The position numbers and the translations under genes are program-made. The notes beneath the pieces were generated by a model. The model worked only from the letters and a program-made list of their open reading frames with translations. It ran no database searches and was not told the DNA's origin. From Bowmanella denitrificans (GTDB taxonomy: Bacteria > Pseudomonadota > Gammaproteobacteria > Enterobacterales > Alteromonadaceae), in the NCBI RefSeq assembly GCF_039522935.1, contig NZ_BAAAEI010000015.1, positions 124,001 to 188,000 of the forward strand: DNA of 64,000 nt. Direction: 5' to 3'. The first letter of the stretch is position 1; every line of letters starts with the position of its first letter. Positions 36,446-46,105 of the stretch are shown piece by piece.

Positions 36446-36725
36446 TATCTAAAACCACTGAGGCACAGAGAACACAGAGGGGTTGATGGGCCAAAACTCT
36501 GCAGGCTTCTCTCCACGCCTGAAAGCCAAGAGCATCCCCTGAAACCTCCGTGCTCTTCGTGCCTCGGTGGTGACAATCTATCTGCGCAACAGTATAAAAA
36601 CCAAAGAGGCACAGAACACAAAGTGATTGTAGATTTTGCCACTGTGCACCTTGCTTTGCGCACTCAGCGGCTCTGCGAGCTATCTTCATTCACCGCCGAG
36701 GCGCACAGAGCGCAGAGTTTTTAAG
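36446..36725. repeat. CACAGAG-family intergenic repeat (family B), copy 2
   Basis: This 280-base stretch between the ABC exporter and dbpA contains two inverted-repeat units: CCACTGAGGCACAGAGAACACAGAGG facing CCTCCGTGCTCTTCGTGCCTCGGTGGTG (about 36546-36570), then CCAAAGAGGCACAGAACACAAAG facing CTTTGCGCACTCAGCGGCTCTGCG and CACCGCCGAGGCGCACAGAGCGCAGAG. The joint between the units at about 36562-36616 is almost the same as at 60752-60806. Frames crossing it on both strands are not credible genes. Confidence 0.8.
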
Positions 36726-36774
36726 GGCCTGTGTAAAACCCTATATGGGCTGCGTAAGGCTAAAGTAAAAATCG

Positions 36775-38151
36775 TTAAAGCTTACGAGCGCGAAAGCGCC
36801 GGCCTTTAATTTTACCCTCACGTAAGTAAGCAAGTGCTCGCTTAACACTGCGGGCTTTTATCGCAACATAGCTGTGAGAATCCAATAAACTAATTTGGCC
36901 AATATCCACACCTTCCACCCCACCATCTTTGCTTAACGCGCCAAGAATATCCCCTGGCCGCAATTTGTCTTTACGGCCTCCTTCAATGCACAGGGTTCTG
37001 AAGGCAGGTTCACGAATGGCCCGACCGTTATAACGCACTTTGCTGATATCGGCCCAGGAAATGGCCTGCTGCTGCAGATCTTCTATGGCTGCAGCCCTTG
37101 ATGCTTCCTGCGGTGAACACAAGGTTAGGGCCAGGCCCTGACTGTCAGCCCGGCCGGTGCGGCCAATACGATGAATATGGGTTTCAGGATCGCTGGCCAG
37201 ATGATAATTCACCACTACAGCCACATCCTTAATATCCAGACCACGAGCTGCCACATCGGTGGCCACCAGAATATTCAGACTGCGGTGAGCAAACTGCAAC
37301 AGTACTTCCTGGCGCTGACGCTGTTCCATATCGCCGTGCAACGCCAAAGCGCTAAAGCCTTTTTCATTCAGGTCGTCTGCTACTTGCTGACATTCTGCCC
37401 GGGTATTACAAAATACCATGCAGGACTCTGGTTCAAAATGCGTCAGCAAACAACGCAGTCCATGCAAACGCTTGTCGTCACTTATTTCATAAAAGAACTG
37501 GCGGATCTTACTTTGACTGTGCACGGCTTCAACCACAATGCGTTGCGGCTGTCTTTGTAAGGTGCGACTAATCTGCTCGATAGCAGTGGGGTAAGTGGCA
37601 GAAAACAGCAAGGTCTGCCTGCTGCTGGGCGTGGTACGAACCAGTTTGTCCAGGTCTTCAGCAAACCCCATATCCAGCATGCGATCGGCTTCATCCAGAA
37701 CCAGAGTGTTCACCTGACTCAGCGATAGATTACCGCGCAGCACATGGTCTAATACCCGGCCCGGCGTGCCCACCACAACCTGAGCCTGATGTTGCAATGA
37801 ACTCACCTGCGCAGCCATGGGTACGCCGCCATATAATGCCAGTACTTTGATATTGTCCCGAAAGCGCGCCAGTCTGCGGATTTCACCACACACCTGTTCG
37901 GCCAGTTCACGGGTCGGACACAACACCAGGGCCTGCGTCGCTATTTGTTCAGGTGTCAGGCGATTCAGTAAACCAATGCTGAATGCAACGGTTTTGCCAC
38001 TGCCCGTGCTGGCCTGAGCAATAACATCCTGCCCGGCCAGAATGACTGGCAGGCTGGCGGCCTGTATTTCGGTCATCTGCGAATACCCTAAGGCAACCAG
38101 GTTATCTTGCATGGCAACGGGTAAAGACAGGGCTGAGAAGGCAGTGCGCAT
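36775..38151 (-). CDS. dbpA: ATP-dependent RNA helicase DbpA
   Basis: DEAD-box helicase acting in 50S assembly at helix 92 of 23S rRNA. Its 458 aa match E. coli DbpA (457). Motifs: Q-motif GYSQMTEIQAASLPVIL, I ASTGSGKT, Ia PTRELAEQV, Ib TPGRVLDH, II VLDEADRML, III SAT, IV MVFCNTR, V ATDVAARGLDIK, VI HIHRIGRTGRA. The C-terminal RNA-binding domain has KLRPGDILGALSKDGGVEGVDIGQISLLDSHSYVAI and the basic end GRRFRARKL, typical of DbpA. Confidence 0.96.
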   Translation of the reverse strand: MRTAFSALSLPVAMQDNLVALGYSQMTEIQAASLPVILAGQDVIAQASTGSGKTVAFSIGLLNRLTPEQIATQALVLCPTRELAEQVCGEIRRLARFRDNIKVLALYGGVPMAAQVSSLQHQAQVVVGTPGRVLDHVLRGNLSLSQVNTLVLDEADRMLDMGFAEDLDKLVRTTPSSRQTLLFSATYPTAIEQISRTLQRQPQRIVVEAVHSQSKIRQFFYEISDDKRLHGLRCLLTHFEPESCMVFCNTRAECQQVADDLNEKGFSALALHGDMEQRQRQEVLLQFAHRSLNILVATDVAARGLDIKDVAVVVNYHLASDPETHIHRIGRTGRADSQGLALTLCSPQEASRAAAIEDLQQQAISWADISKVRYNGRAIREPAFRTLCIEGGRKDKLRPGDILGALSKDGGVEGVDIGQISLLDSHSYVAIKARSVKRALAYLREGKIKGRRFRARKL

Positions 38152-38261
38152 TGAGTTTATCCGGGACGAAGAAAAAGACCGACAAGTTTACCTTATTGGT
38201 CAGCTAAAAAGCGTAATAATTATTGAAAACCATCTTGTAAATTATTGCATTGCCCTTACTT

Positions 38262-38311
38262 AGGGGCTGTTCATTTCTTGATTATGATGTTGCCAGAAAT
38301 AAACAGCCCCT
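38262..38311. other. Long hairpin upstream of the sodium channel gene
   Basis: A 17-bp inverted repeat with one mismatch, AGGGGCTGTTCATTTCT (38262-38278) against AGAAATAAACAGCCCCT (38295-38311), with a 16-base loop. No T-run follows, so it is not a standard terminator. It lies 28 bases before the channel's ATG and could affect its translation or mark the remnant of a small mobile repeat. Confidence 0.6.
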
Positions 38312-38338
38312 CGTGTCAGCTACAACAGACGGAACACT

Positions 38339-39163
38339 ATGCAAGCACAGTCACAAACAATTCCGACACCGGCATCCACTTCTTGGCTTATCCAATTGGT
38401 AGAAAGCCGCTGGTTCAGTAACAGCATTGTCGCCCTGATCCTGTTTAACGCCGTTACCCTGGGTTTGGAAACCACAGCCTTTGGCCAGGCCAATATCGCC
38501 GCCTTACATATGGTAGATACCGTTATCCTGTGTGTGTTTACCCTGGAATTACTGCTTAAACTGGTTGCTTATCGACAGCAATTTTTCCGCGGAGGCTGGA
38601 ATTGGTTTGACCTGATTATTGTGCTGCTGTCATGGCTGCCCACCAGTGGCCCATTAGCGGTGCTGCGAGCCTTCAGGATCCTACGGGTACTGCGCTTATT
38701 TTCTGTGGTGCCGCAAATGCGCAGAGTCATAGGTGCTTTAGGTCATTCACTGCCTGGTATGGCATCCGTGGTAGGCGTGCTGGGTATTATCTTTTATGTT
38801 TCAGCCGTGCTGGTAACGAAACTCTTTGGTACTCATCCCGATGCCAATATGCAGGAATGGTTCGGCAGTATCGGCGCTTCGGCTTATACCCTGTTTCAGG
38901 TGATGACGCTGGAAAGCTGGTCGATGGGAATCGTACGCCCAACCATGGAATTGTTTCCCTGGTCCTGGTTATTCTTTGTGCCTTTTATCATTATTACCAG
39001 CTTCGCGGTACTCAATCTGTTTATCGGTATTATTGTCGATGCGATGCAGGTAATGCATGAAGAAGACGCCAGTAGACACCCAGAATCCGCTCCTGCCAGT
39101 AAAGAAGATGTCGCCGCACTGCAACAGCAACTTCAGGACATCATTGCGCGGCTGGACAAATAG
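38339..39163 (+). CDS. Bacterial voltage-gated sodium channel (BacNav)
   Basis: 274-aa one-domain channel subunit that would assemble as a tetramer. S1-S4 voltage sensor: the acidic S2 helix LCVFTLELLLKL, and S4 with arginines every third position at 110, 113, 116 and 119 (LRAFRILRVLRLF). The pore has the selectivity filter TLESWSM at residues 190-196, the sodium-selective form also found in NavAb, followed by S6 (FFVPFIIITSFAVLNLFIGIIV). A C-terminal coiled coil is predicted (about residues 250-274, DVAALQQQLQDIIARL). In alkaliphilic and marine bacteria such channels support sodium cycling for motility and pH homeostasis. Confidence 0.93.
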   Translation: MQAQSQTIPTPASTSWLIQLVESRWFSNSIVALILFNAVTLGLETTAFGQANIAALHMVDTVILCVFTLELLLKLVAYRQQFFRGGWNWFDLIIVLLSWLPTSGPLAVLRAFRILRVLRLFSVVPQMRRVIGALGHSLPGMASVVGVLGIIFYVSAVLVTKLFGTHPDANMQEWFGSIGASAYTLFQVMTLESWSMGIVRPTMELFPWSWLFFVPFIIITSFAVLNLFIGIIVDAMQVMHEEDASRHPESAPASKEDVAALQQQLQDIIARLDK

Positions 39164-39177
39164 CGCTGAGGCGCAGC

Positions 39178-40008
39178 TCAGGGCAAATGCGGTTCACGGT
39201 CAATCTGTTTGGCGGGCCAGAAGTTCAGGGTGCCGTTGTGCAGATGCAATGGAAAGCCATAGTCTCGCCGGTACCGCGCTGCCCAATTCTCAGCCAGCAT
39301 GGTAAATGCTTGCCCCTGCTTGTATCTGGTGGCGGCACTGCGCCATTGGTCTACCAGCTCTGCTGATGTCCCCTGCCGTGACATGGCCAGATAGGTTGTT
39401 TCTATCTGATGCTGGTACACATTGGCAACGAAATGACAGTCTTGCTGCAGTTGCATGCAGTAATAATTGATTCCCGCCGAAGAAAAAAACAAAGCACTCA
39501 CACGCCCTTTCAGCAGTGCACCTACCGCCTGAGCCCAGGTGGTGTAAGACACGATGTTCTCAAGCCCGGCCTCAAGCATCATCTGTTCACGAAAGTCGCC
39601 GCGTTGTACACCAATGGCCGGTAACGCGGCAAAATCCTTCAGGGTATGGATATCGGTTCGCAGTGGGCCGTTGGCAAACAGGCCATGCATATTGCGGGTG
39701 ATAGGCGTAATCCAGTGAAACTGTGATTCCCGTTCTGCACTGCGTACCATCGAGAAAACCAGCAGATTGGGCTCGGTGCTGGCCCGATAAAAAATACGCG
39801 CCCAGGGGTGTAACAAAATAGGGGCGGGGCTTTTGGCTTCATTCTGAATACCACGGACCAGTTGCACGGCATAACCATCCAGGTCCCCTTGAGCATTGCT
39901 GTACACAAAGGGCGGCTCCTGATGCGTTAATATCGTTAACGGGGCATCCTGTGCCTGGGTATACGCGCCCCACAACGAGCACAATGCCAGCAACCATCCA
40001 TGCTTCAA
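39178..40008 (-). CDS. Periplasmic solute-binding protein (SBP_bac_3-like)
   Basis: 276 aa with signal peptide MKHGWLLALCSLWGAYTQA. The fold follows extracellular solute-binding proteins of family 3: LTILTHQEPPFVYSNAQGDLDGYAVQLVRGI at the start, LLVFSMVRSAERESQFHWITPI, FAALPAIGVQRGDFREQMMLEAGL and VGALLKGRVSALFFSSAG. No permease genes are linked, as is common for stand-alone members in Alteromonadales, where some act with sensor proteins. The ligand is unknown. It begins only four bases from the pyrC stop, so it is probably transcribed with pyrC. Confidence 0.82.
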   Translation of the reverse strand: MKHGWLLALCSLWGAYTQAQDAPLTILTHQEPPFVYSNAQGDLDGYAVQLVRGIQNEAKSPAPILLHPWARIFYRASTEPNLLVFSMVRSAERESQFHWITPITRNMHGLFANGPLRTDIHTLKDFAALPAIGVQRGDFREQMMLEAGLENIVSYTTWAQAVGALLKGRVSALFFSSAGINYYCMQLQQDCHFVANVYQHQIETTYLAMSRQGTSAELVDQWRSAATRYKQGQAFTMLAENWAARYRRDYGFPLHLHNGTLNFWPAKQIDREPHLP

Positions 40009-40012
40009 TGCC

Positions 40013-41056
40013 TTACTCCTGGGTCAATTGCAACTTCCAGTTCACGGTCTGACCTGCATGGAACGGCACAATAGGGTTACCATTTGGCAACACTATTTGC
40101 TCCGGAATTTGCCAGGGCTCACGTACCAGCGTGATTTCATCGGTATTACGCGCCAGGCCGTAGAAATCTGCCCCATAGTGGCTGGCAAAACCTTCCAGTT
40201 TATCCAGACATCCCAGATCTTCAAAAACCTGGGCATACAGTTCAATAGCACTCCAGGCACTGTAACAACCTGCGCATCCACAGGCAGATTCTTTACGGTG
40301 TTTCTCGTGAGGGGCTGAATCTGTGCCTAAAAAGAATTTGGCTGAACCGGAGGCGACCACATCCCGCAAGGCCTGCTGGTGGGTGCTGCGTTTTAACACT
40401 GGCAGACAATAATTATGCGGTCTGATCCCCCCCACCAACATATCATTGCGATTCAGCATCAGATGTTGAGGCGTAATCGTCGCCGCCACTTGTGCGGACG
40501 CCTCCAGCACAAAGTGCGCAGCATCGGCTGTGGTAATATGCTCAAACACCACTTTAAGCTGGGGGAATGACTCAACAATTCGGCGCAGATGGCGGTCGAT
40601 AAATTCCTTTTCCCGGTCAAATATATCCACATGCTTGTCGGTGACTTCACCATGCACCAGCAGCAACATACTTTGTTCGGCCATTTCAGCAAATATCGGA
40701 AACAACGCATCCAAAGCCGACACCGCCGCATCAGAGTTGGTAGTCGCACCTGCCGGATACAACTTTGCGGCCACCGCGCCAGCGGCCTTGGCTGCACGAA
40801 TGTCTGCTGCCGTTGTGCTGTTGGTCAGGTATAAGGTCATCAGGGGCTCAAAAAGGCTGCCTACGGGCCTGGCGTCAATAATACGCTGGCGATATTCAGT
40901 CAGCATCTGGGCATTCGTTACCGGCGGTACCAAATTAGGCATGACAATGGCGCGGCGAAAACAACGGGCCGTCGCAGGCACAGTTTCACGTAGCATGTCG
41001 CCATCGCGAAAATGCAAGTGCCAGTCATCAGGCGTGGTGATGGTCAATTGAGTCAT
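40013..41056 (-). CDS. pyrC: Dihydroorotase
   Basis: Third step of pyrimidine synthesis: cyclises carbamoyl-aspartate to dihydroorotate. Its 347 aa match the class II enzyme of E. coli (348). Seen: metal histidines in PDDWHLHFRDGD, carbamylated Lys in AAKLYPAGATTNSD, LLVHGEVTD, VVFEHITTADA, and FLGTDSAPHEKHRKE with the catalytic Asp. The ATG at 41056 is preceded by AGGACTTC-like sequence. Confidence 0.97.
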   Translation of the reverse strand: MTQLTITTPDDWHLHFRDGDMLRETVPATARCFRRAIVMPNLVPPVTNAQMLTEYRQRIIDARPVGSLFEPLMTLYLTNSTTAADIRAAKAAGAVAAKLYPAGATTNSDAAVSALDALFPIFAEMAEQSMLLLVHGEVTDKHVDIFDREKEFIDRHLRRIVESFPQLKVVFEHITTADAAHFVLEASAQVAATITPQHLMLNRNDMLVGGIRPHNYCLPVLKRSTHQQALRDVVASGSAKFFLGTDSAPHEKHRKESACGCAGCYSAWSAIELYAQVFEDLGCLDKLEGFASHYGADFYGLARNTDEITLVREPWQIPEQIVLPNGNPIVPFHAGQTVNWKLQLTQE

Positions 41057-41305
41057 GAAGTCCTCTTGCTGGTCTATTTTGTCCAGTTGTCCTGAACATT
41101 AGCGTGTCACTTATTATGCCAGAACTACTCGGTATGTGTTGTGCCCGGTAATTAAAATTGTCTGCTTTATCATAAGGTGACGTATGGCCAGGTAGCGCGT
41201 AAACTGAACAGGTCAGAAAATATTGCAGATTTGCCAAGAATTATTTCCATAGTAGTGGCAAAGCCAGTTGTGGCTGACTGGTAGCAAACCAGCCAAGGAG
41301 GAATA

Positions 41306-44242
41306 TTGTTGAAGTATTTTGGTTCCCGGCTGACGTTACTGATTATTTTATTTGGCTGTATCAGTAAGCTGCAGGCTTCTTCCACGCCCCTGACTGATTA
41401 CTTTGCCGAATCCTGGACAACCCAGGATGGCCTGCCTCACAACAGTGTCAACAGCATAGTACAAACCCCTGATGGTTACTTATGGTTTGCCACCTGGGAG
41501 GGTGTCGTACGTTACAACGGTAGACGTTTCACCCATTTTGGCTGGGGAACAGATACCCACTTACGTGATTCAGGCATACGAACCTTAGCGATAAACAGCA
41601 AAGGGGAATTGCTGGCGGCAGGTTCCAGAGGCAGTTTTGCCCGCTATGCCAACCATCAATGGCACCCGATGCCACAATTAGATGTACGCATCAACCAAGT
41701 GCTGACAAATAATGCCGGTGAACTTTGGATTGCCACTAACAATCAGGGCTTGTACCGGCAAACGGCGAACGGCCAGTTACAGCATTTTGACAGTTCGTCC
41801 GGTCTGCCTTCGCAAAGTATCAAAGCCTTGTTTGAAGACAATAACAGCCGGATTTGGGTTGGCACTACTGCCGGCCTGGCCTATCTGGATAGAAATAGTT
41901 TTCACGTCCATACGGCCATCCCTGATATTCCGGTTGTGGGCCTGACAGAGGATAGTCAGGGGGCCTTGCTGGTCGCCTCTGAACAGGGCTTATTTCGTCA
42001 AAGTGGTCAGGATTTTGTGCCTTTTTATCAGCATATCCTTTCCCGGGGCGTGAGTCAGATTTTGGCCGATAACCAAAATGCGTTGTGGGTCGGCACAGTG
42101 AACGACGGTCTATACCGGCTACACAATGGCCAGATTGAACATAAAGGAGTCAACGACGGTTTACCAGACAGCCGCATCAAAGCCTTGTATCAGGATCGTG
42201 AGGGCAGCATCTGGGTGGGGACTAACGGCGGATTGGTGCGCCTCAGAAAAGCCAACTTTACCACCATCAGCAGTAAAAGTGGCCTGGTCGGCGACTACGC
42301 CCGAACCGTCCTGGTAACAGAATCAGGTTCAATACTGGTTGGCACCAGCAATGGCTTATCCAGAATTGACAATGGCCAGGTCAGTACCATCGACATACCT
42401 ATGCCAAATGGCGACACCCCTTCGATACTCAGTCTGGCCGAAAATGACCAGCACTTTTTACTCGGCACCTATAGTCATGGCTTGCTGATGCTGAATAAGC
42501 AAAACGGCCAGTTGTCACAGATGAATACCCGCGATGGGCTGTTAGCCAACCATGTCCGCTCATTGTTGGTTGCCTCTGACAATAGCTTATGGATAGGCAC
42601 AACCAGAGGATTAAATCACCTGACGGCCCAGGGCATACAGAGCTTCGATAAAAGTAACGGGCTGACGGACGACTATATCATGGCCATAGCGCAAGACCCC
42701 CGCGGTGGCATCTGGATTGGTTCAGAAATGGGGGCACAAATTATTCATCAACATAAGGTCGTCAGCCTGGAACTGGCGAATCTGGATGAGACCCGTTCTG
42801 TGTATGGCTTTCATGCAGATAAGGACGGGCAACATATGTGGCTGGCCACCGACCGGGGTTTGATTCGGTATCGATATACCGACGGTCAGACCCGTCTGAT
42901 TGGCAGGCAGCAGGGCTTACCTATCAACAAGTTCTGGCAGGTCACCGAAGACAATCAGGGTTTTTTCTGGTTAACCTCCAATCTGGGTATGGTCAGAATT
43001 CCCTATAACGCCGCCCACCAGGCGGCAGACCACGAGTCAGACAAAGTTCGCTACCGGGTGTTTGCCGATGGCGACGGTATGCAAAGCTTTCAGGCCAATG
43101 GCACATCCAGTCCGGCCATCGCCAAAGACCAGCAGGGCAATATCTGGGTAGCCACGGCCAAAGGGGTGGTGCGTACCCGGCCTGAGGGTATCAGCAAACT
43201 GACTACCGCCAGCTTACCGATGCAAATGGAGGCCATCTCGGTGGACGGCAAGACATTTACCCATAACCTGCTGAGTCCACTTCCAGCGCAAACCAGCAGG
43301 ATCCGCTTTGAGTTTGTCGCGCTTGGCTACATTATGCCACAAACCATCCAGTACCAGACCAGACTGGTGGGGTTTGATCGGGACTGGATATCCCGGGATA
43401 CCGACAACACCGCCGAATATACAAACCTGCCACCAGGGGATTATATCTTTGAGGCTCAGGCCTCTTACCCGGCTTCAGATGCAGAAATGGGGGTTGGCAG
43501 CTTGCGTCAGGCATTCAGTATCAAGCCGGCGTTCTGGCAACGTCTGGACGTTATATTGCTGTTTTTTGTGTTTGTTATTGTACTGCTGCTGATACTCATC
43601 CGTACCCGCGAACATCTTCTCAGGGTTCAGTCGCAAAAGCTTAAGCAACAAGTTCAGGAACAAACCCAAGCATTGCAGGAACAGGCCCAGCGTTTTGCTC
43701 GTCTGGCCCTGCAAGACCAGCTTACCGGCTTGGAGAACCGCCGCTCCTTTGACAGTTTTTTAAAATCGCTGGGCAGCCAGGCCAATCGCAATGTGCTGGC
43801 TTATGTGGCGATTATGGACATTGACCATTTCAAACTGGTTAACGACAACTGGTCACATGATGTTGGCGATCAGGTCATTCGTGAAGTGGGGCGAATCATT
43901 GCCGCGCATTCCCGCCCCGGCGATCACGCGGCCCGATGGGGTGGCGAAGAGTTTTCACTGATCATTAAAGATGTGGATGAAACCACGGCCGTGGAAATCT
44001 GCGAGCGTATTCGCAAACAAGTGGCCAGTGCCGACATGAGCCATATTGCCAGCGGTGTCAAAGTGACACTGAGTGTGGGTATTAAACAATGCGACGATCC
44101 GGACAATTACCACAGGACTTTGGTGCTGGCTGATCAGGCGCTGTATCACGCCAAAGCCAGCGGCAGAAATAAAGTGCAGCTATGGCGCCCCGATTTACCC
44201 AGCACCAACATTCCTTATGTTTCGTCAGTGCGAAAGAACTAA
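41306..44242 (+). CDS. Beta-propeller sensor with diguanylate cyclase domain
   Basis: 978-aa membrane signalling protein. TTG start at 41306 after a strong AAGGAGG; signal peptide through SKLQASS. Residues about 35-690 hold many two-component-regulator propeller blades (repeats of DSxGxLWIGT, for example NAGELWIATNNQGLYRQ and REGSIWVGTNGGLVRL), which build two periplasmic propellers. A Y_Y_Y domain, one membrane helix (VILLFFVFVIVLLLILI) and a coiled coil follow. The GGDEF domain has the active motif GGEEF and an intact inhibitory RxxD (RPGD five residues before it). It should make cyclic di-GMP in response to an extracellular, perhaps polysaccharide-derived, signal. No separate promoter was assigned. 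Confidence 0.92.
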   Translation: MLKYFGSRLTLLIILFGCISKLQASSTPLTDYFAESWTTQDGLPHNSVNSIVQTPDGYLWFATWEGVVRYNGRRFTHFGWGTDTHLRDSGIRTLAINSKGELLAAGSRGSFARYANHQWHPMPQLDVRINQVLTNNAGELWIATNNQGLYRQTANGQLQHFDSSSGLPSQSIKALFEDNNSRIWVGTTAGLAYLDRNSFHVHTAIPDIPVVGLTEDSQGALLVASEQGLFRQSGQDFVPFYQHILSRGVSQILADNQNALWVGTVNDGLYRLHNGQIEHKGVNDGLPDSRIKALYQDREGSIWVGTNGGLVRLRKANFTTISSKSGLVGDYARTVLVTESGSILVGTSNGLSRIDNGQVSTIDIPMPNGDTPSILSLAENDQHFLLGTYSHGLLMLNKQNGQLSQMNTRDGLLANHVRSLLVASDNSLWIGTTRGLNHLTAQGIQSFDKSNGLTDDYIMAIAQDPRGGIWIGSEMGAQIIHQHKVVSLELANLDETRSVYGFHADKDGQHMWLATDRGLIRYRYTDGQTRLIGRQQGLPINKFWQVTEDNQGFFWLTSNLGMVRIPYNAAHQAADHESDKVRYRVFADGDGMQSFQANGTSSPAIAKDQQGNIWVATAKGVVRTRPEGISKLTTASLPMQMEAISVDGKTFTHNLLSPLPAQTSRIRFEFVALGYIMPQTIQYQTRLVGFDRDWISRDTDNTAEYTNLPPGDYIFEAQASYPASDAEMGVGSLRQAFSIKPAFWQRLDVILLFFVFVIVLLLILIRTREHLLRVQSQKLKQQVQEQTQALQEQAQRFARLALQDQLTGLENRRSFDSFLKSLGSQANRNVLAYVAIMDIDHFKLVNDNWSHDVGDQVIREVGRIIAAHSRPGDHAARWGGEEFSLIIKDVDETTAVEICERIRKQVASADMSHIASGVKVTLSVGIKQCDDPDNYHRTLVLADQALYHAKASGRNKVQLWRPDLPSTNIPYVSSVRKN

Positions 44243-44264
44243 GGCACCATCTGTGAACCTGAGG

Positions 44265-45620
44265 TCAATGCATTAAAGCGCTGATGTTCTCAGCTGTGGG
44301 GTAGTCACTTTTACTCCATCCAAGACGCACAAACACCAGGTTCCAACTGGGGATCACCATGACCACCTGCTTACGATTGCCCAGCATCGCATAGGCATCC
44401 GCTGGCAATTGTGGCCAGCGCCGCGCGTCTTCCGCTTTGTTTCTGCCAGCATTCAACCACAACTGATAGCCATACCTGTCATCATTTTCACTGGAATTAG
44501 GCTGGGTTGCCCTGAACAGCCATTCTTTGTTCAATAATTGCTGGCCCTGCCAGTTGCCGTTATTCAGCAACAATTGACCAAGGCTGGCCCAGTCTCTGCC
44601 AGAGGCATACAAATAAGAGCTGCCGACAAACACGCCACTGGGGTCGGTTTCCAGATAAAAGTGTGACAAGCCAAGCGGCTGGACCAATTCCTGATGCAAG
44701 AAATCCAATGCCGCCTGGTTGCCGCCTAACTGCTGATTCAGATAGCGCATAATCACATTCGTGGTGCCAGACGAATAGGCAAAATGACGGCCTGGCTCAT
44801 AGGCAATATCACTGTGCAAAGGCAGGGCTGAGGCATCATGGGCAATAAACAACATATTGGCCGCATCAGTTCCTGGTGCATAGGTTTCATCAAAATCCAA
44901 GCCGCTGGTCATCTGCAATAGTTGGCTGAGGCGGATACTGGCGCGCCGGTCAGACCGCCATTCATCAAACAGCGACATATTATTTTCATTGACCAGGCCA
45001 AGCTGCTGCATGCGCCCTTGCATTATGGCCGTGACGCTTTTAGCCATCGACCAACCCAGTAGCGGTGTATAGGCGTTATATCCTGTGGCATATGACTCGG
45101 CCACCAATTTACCGTCTTTAACCAGCAGTAACGCCCGGCTGTCCAGGCCTTTTGCATTGTCAGCCGCTAACAGGTCATCCAGCTTGCTTTGCCAACTGGC
45201 ACTTATTTGCTGGGGCAACCCGGGAGAAAGGTCTGCCTTAGCGGAAGACAACTGCAAGCGATCGAGTGGCTGGGTATCCCCAATATCCAGCGTACAGCCC
45301 AGTCCCGGTCTGTAGGTTGCGCTGGCCTGGCGGATGCCAAGCAGATTGGCAGCGACGTTGCTGGATGAATAATGTAATTCAAGCAAACTGTTAGCCGGTG
45401 AATAAGAAGCCAAATCTTGCAGAATCTGCTGATTATCCTGACCGCTGATAAAGTGCCCTGAACAACCGAGTTTCGCCCCCATACTGGCGGACACCTGCAA
45501 GGCGTCGGCGATCCGCCACAGACCAAACCCCAGCCAGATTGGTGACGCCACCACCGCCACGGTCAATATTGCTAAAGCCCACCAACGTTTTTTCACTCTG
45601 AGTTTCCCGGCAAAGACCAT
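44265..45620 (-). CDS. Membrane-anchored serine hydrolase, beta-lactamase/class C-like
   Basis: 451 aa with an N-terminal membrane helix (about residues 14-34, WALAILTVAVVASPIWLGFGL). The serine beta-lactamase-like domain has the nucleophile tetrad S191-M-A-K194 (LGWSMAKSVTAIMQG), the second-motif Tyr in HFAYSSGTTNVIMRYL, and QLLQMTSGLDFDET. The family covers D-aminopeptidases, esterases and penicillin-binding-like proteins; an antibiotic resistance role is not implied. It is convergent with the GGDEF gene and divergent from the small gene at 45731. Confidence 0.85.
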   Translation of the reverse strand: MVFAGKLRVKKRWWALAILTVAVVASPIWLGFGLWRIADALQVSASMGAKLGCSGHFISGQDNQQILQDLASYSPANSLLELHYSSSNVAANLLGIRQASATYRPGLGCTLDIGDTQPLDRLQLSSAKADLSPGLPQQISASWQSKLDDLLAADNAKGLDSRALLLVKDGKLVAESYATGYNAYTPLLGWSMAKSVTAIMQGRMQQLGLVNENNMSLFDEWRSDRRASIRLSQLLQMTSGLDFDETYAPGTDAANMLFIAHDASALPLHSDIAYEPGRHFAYSSGTTNVIMRYLNQQLGGNQAALDFLHQELVQPLGLSHFYLETDPSGVFVGSSYLYASGRDWASLGQLLLNNGNWQGQQLLNKEWLFRATQPNSSENDDRYGYQLWLNAGRNKAEDARRWPQLPADAYAMLGNRKQVVMVIPSWNLVFVRLGWSKSDYPTAENISALMH

Positions 45621-45730
45621 TTTTATCCATCATCCTGGGGACTTAATTCGAGCAAGTCAAAAGCAATTTTCACTGGTAATAGCCTCGCGCTTATTTGATA
45701 CTGAACCTTGTTCTGACAGTGGATTTCGCT

Positions 45731-46105
45731 ATGACCAGGTCGTTTTACTATGATTGCCACTATGACCCGGATATTCTTGCCGTCCGGGTAAGTACCGGTG
45801 GTCTGGCCGAGCCACAGGATATTCACACCCTGTATCAGCAAGCCCTGGATGCCGGCCGTGAAGCCAATTGTTATAAATTGCTGTTGGATGTGCGTGAGCT
45901 GGCGTTGGATTACGACAGTGGCAAGGTGTTTCAGGTGTTAAGGGATATCAGCCCAATACTGCAGCAGTTACAGGTGGCAAGACTGGTCACACTGTCCGAG
46001 TTCAAGCATGATTTAATTGAAGAATACGCTAAGGAACAAGGGTTCAACCTTAAAAACTTTACCGAACAACATCAGGCCCTTGAATGGTTGAACGCCGCAG
46101 GTTAG
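45731..46105 (+). CDS. Hypothetical protein, STAS/SpoIIAA-like fold possible
   Basis: The preferred start is ATG 45731 (MTRSFYYDCHYDPDILAVRVSTG), 124 aa; an upstream alternative at 45695 gives 136. The alpha/beta pattern (CYKLLLDVRELALDYDSGKVFQVLRDISPIL, ARLVTLSEFKHDLIEEYAKEQGFNLKNF, then EQHQALEWL) is like SpoIIAA-like proteins. No function can be given. Its end overlaps the cti start by 22 bases, so the two are co-translated. Confidence 0.65.
   Translation: MTRSFYYDCHYDPDILAVRVSTGGLAEPQDIHTLYQQALDAGREANCYKLLLDVRELALDYDSGKVFQVLRDISPILQQLQVARLVTLSEFKHDLIEEYAKEQGFNLKNFTEQHQALEWLNAAG

Noticed and set aside
36438..36724. Three overlapping frames of 72-157 codons between the ABC exporter and dbpA
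   Set aside because: All translate CACAGAG repeats and occur on both strands in competing frames.
44265..45620. Antibiotic resistance beta-lactamase
   Set aside because: The SxxK and Tyr motifs only place it in the broad serine hydrolase family; a membrane anchor and divergent sequence give no reason to infer beta-lactam hydrolysis.
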